Below, piece after piece: positions 48,253-58,681 of a DNA stretch of 64,000 nucleotides. The position numbers and the translations under genes were made by a program. Source of the DNA: Taiwanofungus camphoratus (taxonomy: Eukaryota > Basidiomycota > Agaricomycetes > Polyporales > Taiwanofungaceae); the NCBI GenBank assembly GCA_003999685.1, contig CP021231.1:1426001-1490000 (forward strand), read 5' to 3'. How positions within the stretch are numbered: position 1 is the first letter of the stretch; every line of letters begins with the position of its first letter. Under the pieces are notes generated by a model. The model was given only the letters and a program-made list of their open reading frames with translations. It did no database searches and had not been told where the DNA came from.

Positions 48253-49200
48253 CGTTGCAAAACCCAGTAGATGTGGGAGGTGAACAATGAAATGATAGGA
48301 ACGACTGGCACAAGCGGAGTAAAAGAGGCCTCGTGGCAGGTCCCCCAGGTGTACCCAAGGAAATGGCACTGTCGGAGTACGATGGAAGCTAAGGGGACGG
48401 CTATGCCAGTGGTTGCAGGAAGACACCCAGAAACTGGCACCGGTCAGGCAGAATCAGGTATAGATAAGACGTGGGCTGTGCTGGACCTAAAGCCTGCACC
48501 GAAGGCGCTAGCAGAGGAATTGTGGGTCCAGAAACATCGACAACCTCAGGGTTGGTCGAAGTAAGAAAGCGCCCAATGACAATAGGAATCCCGGCCCAAA
48601 CATTGGAATCTAGCTGAACCTAAGTGAGAAATTCCATAGACGCGTGAAAGGAAATATCCTGTGAACATGGTGGACAGACGTCAGTGCTGTGCCGCAGTCA
48701 CGACAGACACTGCAACACAGCCTTGTTTACTATTTAGTGAACAAATGCTGAATATTACGACCTACCGAACATAGCTTCCCGAGGCCAGTGTGTCGGAGAG
48801 CTCAGTTGTGAGCACATAAAAACATTCTTGGAGCATAACAGCAATGATATGAGTGACCGCACAAAGCCATTGCAGAACATTACCACCGTGACCGTGATTG
48901 CACTCCTGCAAGCACCTTTCACACGATCAGCCACAGTCGGATCTGGTGCATGATCACAAATTGCTCAAAAGTTGAAAGCTTCGTCGAATGCTGCGAAGCC
49001 CGCAAGCAGGTATATGTACACCACAAAGATTACAACACAAATATTCGAAGGCCCTGATAATATGCAAATCGGAAGCTCCTGGACAAGATATGTTCCACAA
49101 GTCTGTGTATAATTAAAAAGGTCATTTTGGGGAAGTAAGAAACGAATGCGTTCAGGCAGTCCCATACGCCTCCTAGAGTACTTGGTGAGATTCCCCCAAT
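48253..49200. other. Upstream region of the WD40 fusion gene
   Basis: This gap of about 950 bases holds the promoter of the fusion gene and the 3' untranslated region of the acyl-CoA synthetase. The plus-strand frame at 48271-48564 is antisense to the leader and shows no domain. A second in-frame minus-strand Met lies upstream near 48426 but adds no conserved sequence. Confidence 0.4.
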
Positions 49201-51810
49201 TTACTCATGACCGCGAGCACGCACCTTGATCTCCTTGGCATATCGCTCTCCAACTTTTCTTCGCTGCAACTTTTGCGCTGGGGTGACCAATCCGCTCTCC
49301 GGCGTCCACTCATCCGCCGTCAGGACCACTGCCTGGAGCAGTTCCATAGGCTTGAACGAGTTCCTTTTGCCAACAGCATTGCACTCCTTCAGCACCAACT
49401 CCCGCACCGATACGTCTTGACAGAGGTCTGCCATTGCAGTATGCGACGCGGGTCCGGTTGACTTGCCTTGGAGGGCCTGCCGCAGCTGCTGCTCATGAGG
49501 GATGATGATCGCGATGGGCTGCTTAGCATCGGGCGTAGCGTGCACGCAGACGTTGGACACAAGGCTGCAGGACTTGTAGATGGACTCGAGCCGCTCGAGG
49601 GCGATATACTAGGCGGCAAATCGGATATCTCAGTTCCGGTGCACGAAACATGTGATTATAGGTTAAACACCTACCTCCCCTCCTTGTAGCTTGACTAGAT
49701 TCTTGATACTGGTCGACACGCAAGAAAGTGAGTAGAGCATCCGTAGGCATACCTAACGTCGGGGACTAACCGATCAACTAGACTCAACGTTCCATCCGGA
49801 TTCCACTGGCCGACATCACCTGTCCTGAACCAGCCGTCCTTGGTGAAGATAGTATCGTCGTTGTTCAGGTCGTCTCGCTTGAAGTAGCCCTGGATTAGTG
49901 AGGGACCTCGCACCAGCACTTCTCCCTGTGGCGGGTTATTTGTCGAGAGATAATTCGCTTCGGGAACGTCCTTCAGTTTGATTTCGATCGAAGGCACAGG
50001 TAAGCCGACAGCACCCAGCCGTGAATACTCAGGAGGGGTGATTGCGCACATCCCACACGTCTCCGTCAACCCGTAACCTGCGCACAAGTTATTGTGTAGA
50101 TCAAATCTTCAGGTGGTTCTACGAGAACGTACCTGGAATTATCTTCACCAGCGCGAGTGTCAAGAATTGTTGAGTGTCAACGCTCAGCGGGGCACCGCCA
50201 GACAAGCCTAGACGTAGCCTACCACCCGTCGCTGCTCGGACCTTACTGAACACTACACTGTCCACAATTGAACTGAGCACAGGCAGTCCGGCCTTCTTGA
50301 TTGCAAGCGAAAGTCTGAAGACGTTCCTGCTGAGCGTGCCGCCTGCCATAACCTTGCCCTCCACACCCTTGCGTATCATCTCCCACACCTGCGGCACCCC
50401 CACCATGATCGTCGGCTGGAACGCACGGATATCTCCAAGGCAGTTGCGCACCGACGTGTCCATCAGCGTCTTCACGCGCGCGTACCCGAATGTCATCCCG
50501 ACGAAGAACAAGCACAGCTCCACGACGTACTCCATCACGTGTGAGAGCGGCAGGTACGTAAGATACGCGTCGTTCGGTGCCAGCAAGTGCCCAATGTACG
50601 TGTATACCGCGGCGACGGACGCGATCAGGTTGGCGTGCGTGATCACTGCGCCCTTTGGAGTACCCGTCGTTCCGCTCGTGTACATAATGCACGCGACGTC
50701 GGAAGGTGTCGGCACTCGGCTCTTCCGCATGTCCTCCGACACGTCCTTCCCGAGCTGCCGCACCTCGTCTAGAGTGAATACCTGGATCTCTTCGCGCGCA
50801 CTGCGGATCTTTTGGACCGCTTCCGCGTCCGCCGTGCCATCATGAATAACAATCCGGAGCGTCGGAACGTTCGCCGCGACGTTGGCCACGACCTTAAGCA
50901 GGCCTGCATTCGTGAATATCGCTACACATTCTGGCTCGTTCAGCGCGTGTTGCAGGCCCGACTCCCCGAGCGTCTCGTATGCAGTTGCAATCGCTGTCGA
51001 AATCGACGCGCAAGCATGCGACATAAGCTGCCAGTTAGCACTAGACAATGTTCAGCATCTCAGCGTGCAATCAAAGTGAAACAGATCGTAGACAAGATTA
51101 TCACACGCGGACAGCAAGTGAAGGCACAGTGCACTTCGAGTTAACGAGACGGAGGCGCGCGATTGCTTGCATGCGGAGGGCGGGCACGCGTGAATAGCGC
51201 ATATGTAAATTGGAGTCTAGCCTTTACTAAAGCTGCTCTCGGTGGTCCTTCCATACCTCTGTGGAAGACTGCAGCTTGCACAAATGCTCACAAGCACACA
51301 TCGCACGCAGGACAACGCCATCTACCATGCAATGTCGGCGCTCATCAAGCGCAGTATCGAGTCGAAGAACAATACTTGAGAGGTTTCGACATACCTGGTC
51401 GCGGCATACACATTAATCACGTCGCTCTTTGACACCCCAAGCTTCAGCAGACCGCCTGCAATCTCCAGAGCAGCCTCCTTGACTTGAACGAAGCTGAGGT
51501 ACTTGTAGTCACTCAACTCAAAGTACTTCCATATTTTCTTCTCTGTGACCTCCTTCCCGCCCACTACCTTCTTCACTTCCTTTTCCTCTTCGTGCACATT
51601 GATGATTTCCCGTGTCCCAAACGCGTCCCTAGTTCCATGTGTCTTCGCTGCGTAGATCAGTACGTCGTACACGGTGTCAATGCCTTCCCATGGCTGCGTG
51701 ACGAGCCGTTCTTTGGTGTTATCGAAACGTCGTACACGAGTCTCCCCTGAGACAGTGTCCTGTCCGACTTCAGCTGAACCTTGGCCATAACGACTAGGGG
51801 TTGAGAACAT
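49201..51810 (-). CDS. FAA1: Long-chain fatty acid-CoA ligase (Faa1/LACS type)
   Basis: This enzyme activates long-chain fatty acids with ATP and CoA, feeding lipid synthesis and beta-oxidation at the ER, lipid droplets or plasma membrane. The start at 51810 gives MFSTPSRYGQGSAEVGQDTV, then GETRVRRFDNTKERLVTQPW and FELSDYKYLSFVQVKEAALE. The ATP-binding P-loop is MYTSGTTGTPKGAV. Further landmarks are YLPLSHVMEYVVE, GVPQVWEMIRKG, GGAPLSVDTQQFLT, the adenylation motif YGLTETCGMCA, DGWFRTGDVGQWNPDGTLSL, and the tail VTPAQKLQRRKVGERYAKEI. A large first intron (51041-51394, 354 nt) splits YAATS from ANWQLMSHACAS; the other introns are short. The frames are intact and all signature motifs are present. 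Confidence 0.94.
51041..51394 (-). other. FAA1: Unusually long (354-nt) first intron of the acyl-CoA synthetase
   Basis: The donor AG|GTATGTCG and the acceptor TGCTGAACATTGTCTAG are both strong, the latter with a good branch site. The interval is about six times the typical intron of this window. Its contents show no conserved coding sequence. Confidence 0.65.
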
Positions 51811-52889
51811 GGTAGTTGAGAGATGAGTAACGCACGCCCCAACCCGGTCGTCTGTATTTCGGCTAGTTCGTGGAATTGCTTATTCAATTTACAATTCCGC
51901 TTATGTATGATAAATATGCGTTTTTACATTTCGGAGTCCCAAATATGCTACCTGTCTGTAAATAAGGAACCACGGCACACCATATCTCACCTTGAAATAT
52001 GCTCGGCAAATACTTACCACCAATGCTTTATTCACGCCGCACCACAAACCCTAGATAAATATCTACGAGTCATAAATTCTGGGGTGCAATTTATAAATTA
52101 CCTTGCTTGTCAAGGTTGGCACACTTACTGGCATCTTCCGGAGTACCATGTTTAGTCTGTAGCAACAGTACTCGTTACACATTGTCTTATACTATGCTGT
52201 AAGCACCATCCAACAGAAGGAATTTATGAATTTAATTCTTGTGCACATTCACACTCTTATACTGGTTCAGTGTCTGAATGTAAACAGTGGTTCAGATTCA
52301 GATCAGAAGACGCAGTAGACAGATTTCTTAGCCTTGTAAGTCCAAAAATTTTGCAACTATTGTTATTTTCATAATTTCTGTCCATTGACTAGGTTCAATT
52401 GTGCTACATCACTCAGATGCTTTGACTGTGCTCATGTTCAAAATGGCAAGACAGGATTTGCCCTTCTAGCAATGCACATTCATGGTGTGGTACTCAATTT
52501 GGCCTCTACTGAATGCATCTTTAGCAAATTTGATATTGTTTATACAAAGCTATACAACTGTCTAGATCCAGAGAAAGTCCACAAGCAAGTTCTTTTGAAG
52601 GCTGACACTAATGTTCAGTTTGATGTGCTCTCTAATTGCAAATACAAGTTCAATGCAGATTTGAATGATAAAACAGACCACATGCTAGTCTCTACAAAGC
52701 ATAGTCAACACAGATGAGGGCTCTCATTCTGCAGCTTAATATAATGAGCCCAGTCACTCTCATTCATTTTTTGATCTCATACAAAAGTTGATCAATAAAG
52801 CTCAGATATCAAGTTGTGATTTCAGTCATGGAGACATTCATCTTGGGGAAGTCTATTAGCCTTTTGTGAGAGGAGGGCAAGTGACTCAT
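51811..52889. other. AT-rich region upstream of acyl-CoA synthetase and FunK1 remnant
   Basis: Base composition shifts to clearly AT-rich from about 51880 to 53000, unlike the neighbouring genes. A plus-strand frame at 52385-52717 (with FALLAMHIHGVVLNLASTE and FNADLNDKTDH) may be a remnant of the FunK1 N-terminal region or of an unrelated sequence. I cannot assign it. Confidence 0.35.
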
Positions 52890-54497
52890 GTTTGAAAAGC
52901 TTGACATGAGAAAGATATGGGCTTGCCTGAAAGTGAATGTGAGGTATGGCCATCTAACTCTTGATCATCCATGTTTGAACTCATCATACTGTTACTTGAT
53001 AGATATATATTGTGAAAGATACTTGGAGTGATGACAGGCACAATTTCGAGGGCAAACTGTACACAGAAATTGGTGACTATGAAGGCATTGTAAAACTGCA
53101 CTCATATTGTGCAGTCATGGTAGATGGACAGATCAATACAACTCGGAACCTAATTCGACGTGACTTGGCACCAGAAGGAACTCTCATCGCCATAGATGCA
53201 AAGCAGAAGCGAGCACCTCGGTACCCCATCCACTCTCCTAGTGGAGAGTGGCAAAGTGTCACGTATAACATTGACCAGGATTACGCGCCAAGGGAATCGT
53301 TACCCGAAGGGATATCACTAGAGGATGTACAACCTCGTGGGAAAACTCACTCTAGGCTGGTGATGAAAACTTCCGGTTGGCCAATCAAGTTCGCGAAGTC
53401 ACTTCCCGAGATGGTAAGGGCGTTCAAGGATGCTATTGTCGGTGAGTCCCCTCTGGCTATACTTATCGATGTCTTGACACAAGCATGCTAGCGATTTCAT
53501 TTTGCAGGCCACCGTAACTCCTTCCAGAGGAACGTGCTGCATTGAGATATTAGCACAGGGAATATATCAATCGCCTCCAAACCTGCTCCTGGCTATCAAG
53601 GAGTTTTGATTGACTACAAAATGCGATTATACTCAAACCTGATCATGAACCGCTCCTCGATGATCCCGTATCGGTATATCAATCACGACACTGTCAATCG
53701 TATGTTAATGACTTTATTTTTATACAGAGCACACGTCCGTTCATCTCCCCCGAAATACTGGGAAAAGGTCCTCTTTGGGACTACACCAGACGAGAGGGCA
53801 ACCTAAAACGTCCTAAGAAAATGCCGCAATTACACCCGAAACACGACTTCATTCATGACCTAGAGAGTTTCTTCTGGGTTCTGGTCTGGCTTTGCATGTC
53901 TCGGATTGGCCCAGCAAAGCGCTGGGAAGAGCTCATAACCCCAAACTTCTTGAATGATGAGTTCCACAAAACGTTCAGGAAACTCTTTGAAGGGAACGAC
54001 GACACGTTGGTTTCCACGAAATCGTTGGTACTCAAACACGGAGGTGATTTCGGTTCGGTGGTCATAGACCATGTTACGGATTAGTGTGAACCCCTTTTAC
54101 CCCTCTTGGGGAAGTTATATGATATCTTGGCCAAAGCGTACGCCGATGAGATCGCAATTTTGACGTCAAAATCTACGAGGCCGCCATAAATGCATTCCAG
54201 ACGATGGAGGAGGAGTTGGAAAAGAGATCTGCAGATGCTGAAAAAGAGTACGCGGAATTGAGGGAACATGAGGAGGCACGACGACATCGGGACTTGCAAG
54301 GACATTGGGACCTGTCCTCGCGTAAAACGCAGAAGACGGCTGCTGGGACACAGAAGATGGCCTCTGAGACACAGGAGCCGCCAACCCCCCCGCCGACATT
54401 GCCCACCTACCTGAAAGAACCCGAATCACCTACTCCCCAGTCGAAGCGAGCTAAACTGGGGAGATGCTCGACATCAGGAGTTTTCCTCAATCGTTGA
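52890..54497 (+). pseudogene. FunK1-type protein kinase, broken in the catalytic loop
   Basis: FunK1 kinases are a lineage-specific protein kinase family expanded in mushroom-forming fungi. Recognisable parts are YIYIVKDTWSDDRHNFEGKL with the VAIK-like Lys, HSRLVMKTSGWPIKFAKSL, AFKDAIVGHRNSFQRNVLH followed by the catalytic loop DISTGNISIA, then GVLIDYKMR (the DFG position), GTRPFISPEILGKGPLWDYT, HPKHDFIHDLESFFWVLVWL, and a disordered Pro-rich C-terminus ending near 54497. In the catalytic loop the codon expected for Arg of H-R-D is TGA (53543-53545): the reading is His-stop-Asp-Ile-Ser. The exon is otherwise in frame on both sides. CGA to TGA is a single transition. The start is unclear because the upstream sequence is AT-rich. 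A sequencing error cannot be excluded. Confidence 0.7.
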
Positions 54498-54913
54498 CCG
54501 TATGGGCACACATCTGGTACGCAGGTGGTGGAAGGCTAAGATGAGGCGGCATGGCAAACTATTGAGAGGTGAGGATATTGAAAATGAATTGCGATCCTTT
54601 GCTTTGTATGCATGATTCCATGTGCACTGCTTTCGTGTTATATAAGTACTCGGTAAACATTGCTTTGATGAGCTCTCCTAGTCATCGTCCTGACCCTAAA
54701 GGCAGTTGTTATTGATTTCGGTAGCGTCTCCCGTGAACGCATGAACAGTCTCTTCTTTACTGGCACTTGCAAGTATGGATGTATAGGAATCCTATACCAA
54801 ACGCATTTATGAAAGTCACTCGTTACTGTTACAAGAGAATGTTAGGTCTCGATCCTTTTTGCAGCGAGCGCACTACACCCTAATATTGTTGACATTTACT
54901 CCACCGTCTCTGC
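54498..54913. other. Convergent 3' region
   Basis: This region lies between the FunK1 remnant (plus) and the stop of the La gene (minus). No gene is seen. It should contain the La 3' untranslated region. Confidence 0.4.
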
Positions 54914-56813
54914 TCATGTTGCTTTCGATTCATCGATTTCTGTCTTCGCTTTCTTCGCACTCTGAACGACGGGAACGCCCTGTCCCCTCAGCCCGACATC
55001 CGGTCCGCCATCTGGTTCCACGGCACGCTTCCTCTTTTCTCTGTTCTCCTCGCCAGTGGTCGCGGGTGCTGTTGCGGACTCGCCGTTGCTCACCTTGCGG
55101 CCGCCCCCATTCCTGCCTCCGCGTCCGCCACCGCGTCCACCACGACCACCACGGCCTCCTCGCCCACCTCCTCGGCTGCCATTGCGTCCGCCTCTTTGTG
55201 AGAACGACACCGCTCGCTTCGCTGCTGACGCAGCACGCTCATACTGAAATGCCTTCTCTTGTTCCTCTATAACGCGTGAATTAGGGTTTCGTGAAGATAA
55301 ATACAGATTGAGTGTTGGCTATTTACCGTCAGGAATGTTCCATGTCACTTCCTTGCCATTGAGGGTCTTCAGGGTTTCCTTCACGTAGCTGATCTCATCT
55401 TCTGTAAGAGCCTTATCAAAGCCAACAAGACCAGAGCTCTCCCCCCGAGTGTATTTTACGAAGGGGGCACGTGAGAAACGCTCCTTCAATGTGCCCTTAT
55501 GCAAACAATGACATTCAGCTGGACTCTCCATTCGGTTCAATTTGACGATCTAACCTTGATCTCGTCGAAGCTTACGTCCTCCCCACTTCCCTCAAATTTC
55601 AAAGACGCACCCCTGACAAGAGGCACATCTTCGCTCTTCACGCTGCCTCCGTCTTCTTCATGTACACGGATCTTGGTGCCCATAAACTCCAGCCATATCT
55701 CCGGCTTACCCTTCTCCTTGCCCTTCTTGTCTTTACCCTTATTCTTGTCATGAGCATCCCTTTCCATCTCTTTGAAGGCATTGAATCCCTTTCGTCCTGG
55801 GCCGGCCAAGCTTTGCTTGCGGACGACTGCAGCCCTCCCGGTCAACCCCTTTTCTTTGATCTTCATGTCGCAATATGCCTCCCTGAGAGTACCATATGAA
55901 GATATGTAGGGGATGAATATTGAAAACTCACTTGGACATTATGAGCAACTCCTCGCCGTTCCATGATGGCTTGGGATCAGCATTCAGGAACGCTTCAACC
56001 GACCTGTAGTCGGCAAACTCCACGAACACGGAGCTCTAAGCTCAAATGTCAGATAATATGGCAACTGATAGTTTGTATCCCATTTCTGACCTTGAACTCC
56101 TTGCTCGTCTCTATTCGTCGCATCCTGACCGCATTTGCCTTACCGTACTTGTTGAAAAAATCTTCCAATTGGCGCTGCATGCCGTCCACTTCAGGACCAA
56201 AGCCTTTCTGGTGGGTAATGTACTCAGGACGTGCACTACGAAGACAAAGCGCGTACATACCGCATAAATACTCCGCACAAATTGGCCCTTGGGTTCCTGC
56301 ACCTCCGTCCGTCGACGTATTTGCGTACCATCTTCATTTACTTCCAGGTCTTCACTCAAACGGAGTGCACGGACAATCCAATCCAGCCCAAGAGATTGAA
56401 ATTCGCGCATACGCGTGAAGGAAGCAACAGTTTTGACAGGAACCCAATGTTCTGAGTTCGCAGTGTGAAGATTCCACATGAACCTGTGGGATAGTCGTCT
56501 GTATCAGATGTTATAGTAGCGGATGTATTCGACATACCTGTCGTATGGGAGGTTAGAGTCTGCGAAATAAAATTCGACTGACATAATTTCAGGCTGGTCA
56601 GTCTTGCCACTTGTATAGATTAGGGTTATACGCACTCTGTCGCATCGCCCTCATCATGTTCTCTCTATCACCCACGTTGGTCACGTTCTGGTTTTCTGAT
56701 TTTTCTTGAGGCTCAGTATCACCGCTGCTCACATTTTCCGATGTAGAGGCTAACTGAGGCTGCCCTGTCTTGACTTCATCCTTTACAGGGGCTTCTATAA
56801 CAACTTCAGCCAT
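54914..56813 (-). CDS. LHP1: La RNA-binding protein (La motif, RRMs, RGG tail)
   Basis: La protein binds the 3' oligo-U of RNA polymerase III transcripts and helps process tRNA precursors in the nucleus. The start at 56813 gives MAEVVIEAPVKDEVKTGQPQ and an acidic leader. An intron joins RAMRQ to IEFYFADSNLPYDR, the La-motif core; the motif continues FMWNLHTANSEHWVPVKTVA and VRALRLSEDLEVNEDGTQI. RRM1 follows (KGFGPEVDGMQRQLEDFFNK, SSVFVEFADYRSVEAF), then KEMERDAHDKNKGKDKKGKE and a second RRM-like part (GTKIRVHEEDGG, GLVGFDKALTEDEISYV). The tail is RGG-rich (about 55105-55200) and ends SAKKAKTEIDESKAT. The order LAM-RRM1-RRM2-basic tail is typical of La. An upstream in-frame Met near 57011 exists, but it would overlap the divergent promoter. 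Confidence 0.9.
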
Positions 56814-57071
56814 AACGTCGACAAGACTAGTATAGTCCTCAAAGCTTTTGATATGCGTGGACTGCAGGAACTCAAGAAAGATTTGGGTGCCGAATCGATA
56901 GTGAAGCAGCAAATCTGGTAAAATGAGATCTTGTACGGTAATGAGCGGCAACGGCCGAACAACGTTCGGCATATGCCGGGTGTTGTGATCGTGCAGCAGA
57001 TCATGGTACATTCATCGACTAGGTTTAATCTACTTCACCTACTCAACTCCAGTAAAACCTGTTCAACGCCC
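56814..57071. promoter_or_regulatory. Bidirectional promoter, La and CHZ1-like genes
   Basis: Only 258 bases separate the two head-to-head start codons, so the promoters must overlap. No TATA box stands out. Confidence 0.55.
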
Positions 57072-57650
57072 ATGTCGTCGCGTACTAAGCGTCTTGCAGA
57101 GAACGCAGACTCCATCAAGAAGAGTCGCAGCAAAAAGTGAGGCTATGTCGGTTCGTATCGACAGGTGATCGCCAACGTTGTCACAGAGCGAAACGAGAAA
57201 CTCACTCAGAGGAGGAAGTTGCTCCGAGTGATGACTCCGATGCAGGTATCGACGATGGTACGTTAAATCTATGTTTTTGTGCCGGGCAGCGTAGTCTGCC
57301 ATATCCTGAGTTGGTCGCCTCTAGATGAGCTTGGGGCGATCGATACAAGCAATATTATTACCGGCGGCAGAAGAACTCGTGGAATCCGCGTAGACTACAC
57401 AAAAGTTGAGGGATTTCCAAAAGGTGATGAAGACGAGGACGAGGACGAAGACGAAGACGAAGAGAGGCCAAAGAAGAAAGGAAAAACAGCTCCTGGCCAT
57501 AAACGTGCCAATACCAAAGTGGAACCACCTCGATCAAAGGGTAAAGCATCAACCTCCAAATCATCCCGCAGAGTGGTGTCCGATGAAGAAGAAGATGATG
57601 ATGTCAAAGAAGGTGATGAGGACGATGACGAAGACGAAGACGATGAGTAG
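57072..57650 (+). CDS. CHZ1: CHZ1-like histone H2A.Z chaperone
   Basis: Chz1 is a small acidic, mostly disordered nuclear chaperone that binds H2A.Z-H2B dimers and hands them to the SWR1 remodeller. The start at 57072 gives MSSRTKRLAENADSIKKSRS. A short intron (about 57137-57186) joins it to AKRETHSEEEVAPSDDSDAG, and a second intron (about 57258-57324) leads into the CHZ motif DELGAIDTSNIITGGRRTRG followed by IRVDYTKVEG. After it come alternating acidic tracts (a run of GAC/GAG/GAA codons at about 57431-57465 and another at 57585-57650) and a basic segment KKKGKTAPGHKRANT. The stop is TAG at 57648-57650. Size, about 155 residues, and layout match fungal Chz1 proteins. Confidence 0.82.
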
Positions 57651-58681
57651 GTGATAGGTTTCTCCTTTTTGTATTTCTATGAGTACTTGTGCCGCCGGTA
57701 GGACAGTACACGCTGACCAGAGATGTGCACGCTCAGACTGGTCTGTATACTAATCAGAACATGGACTTTTATGTTCCGCAGCTATTCGAGTCTCGGTGCC
57801 CACTTGGATGGGTCATGGGCAGTGAAAGTAGGTTAGAAATGCTAATCAGATATCTCAATCATCCAACTCCTACGATGACCGCCATGTCCCTGCGATGGCA
57901 AAGCGATGTTGTAAGAGGATTTCAGGTATGGGTGTGGTGCCCGCAAACTGATAAGTTTGCTGCTACTTCAAGCCTCACCAGCGGTTCTCGCAAGTCGGGC
58001 CCCGATCGACTGAGAAACGAAAGCCTTGCTGCTCAAACATATCGTTGCACTGTTTTTCCAGTACAGTAGTTTTCAGTAGTCGTTTTTGATAGCCGTACTA
58101 TAAGTAAGTTAGTTCCGTAAGTAGCAGGACATCAGTCGCGTCGATTAGGCAAGTCGTTCTCAGCACGTGAGGCGTAGCAGCCTGTAGTAGGACGCGTCTC
58201 AGGCTGTAGTCTCGAACGAGTATTGACTCTTGAGTATGAGCTCCCGTGCGGCGTGCGCGCCTCGAAGTCGCAATCAATCGGTCTTACGGTCTTGTGTGCG
58301 CGGCGGACGCCAATAGCCTGCGGGGATTGTGCCGGTTCGGTCGCCGCTCGTTACCACTTGTAAGTATGATTCTCAGTATGTATTGCTAAGCCAAGCATGA
58401 AAGCTCATCTGCAAAGCCTCTAGAATTCCCTGCATTTGAACTGCGAGAGTTCATCGACGGAACTAGAACACGCGACAATCGCGAAGGCCGCTTATAAATC
58501 TTGCGGTCAGTCAGCAGGTACTAAGTACCTATTTACTTAGTCCTCGGCCGTTATCTTTTGCGTATTAATTATTGATTGCTCCAGCTTTTTTAATCCATAA
58601 ATTCCACCATCAATAGCCCAAAAAATTCAAGTATCGGGCACATCATCAAGATTGAACGACTTCGAAAGGAGGAAGGCACCA
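57651..58681. other. Intergenic region upstream of the lyase fusion
   Basis: A plus-strand frame at 57689-58069 (126 codons) has no domain and no obvious splice partner. The rest up to the start codon at 58682 is the promoter of the fusion gene, including an AT-rich stretch at about 58500-58640. Confidence 0.4.
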
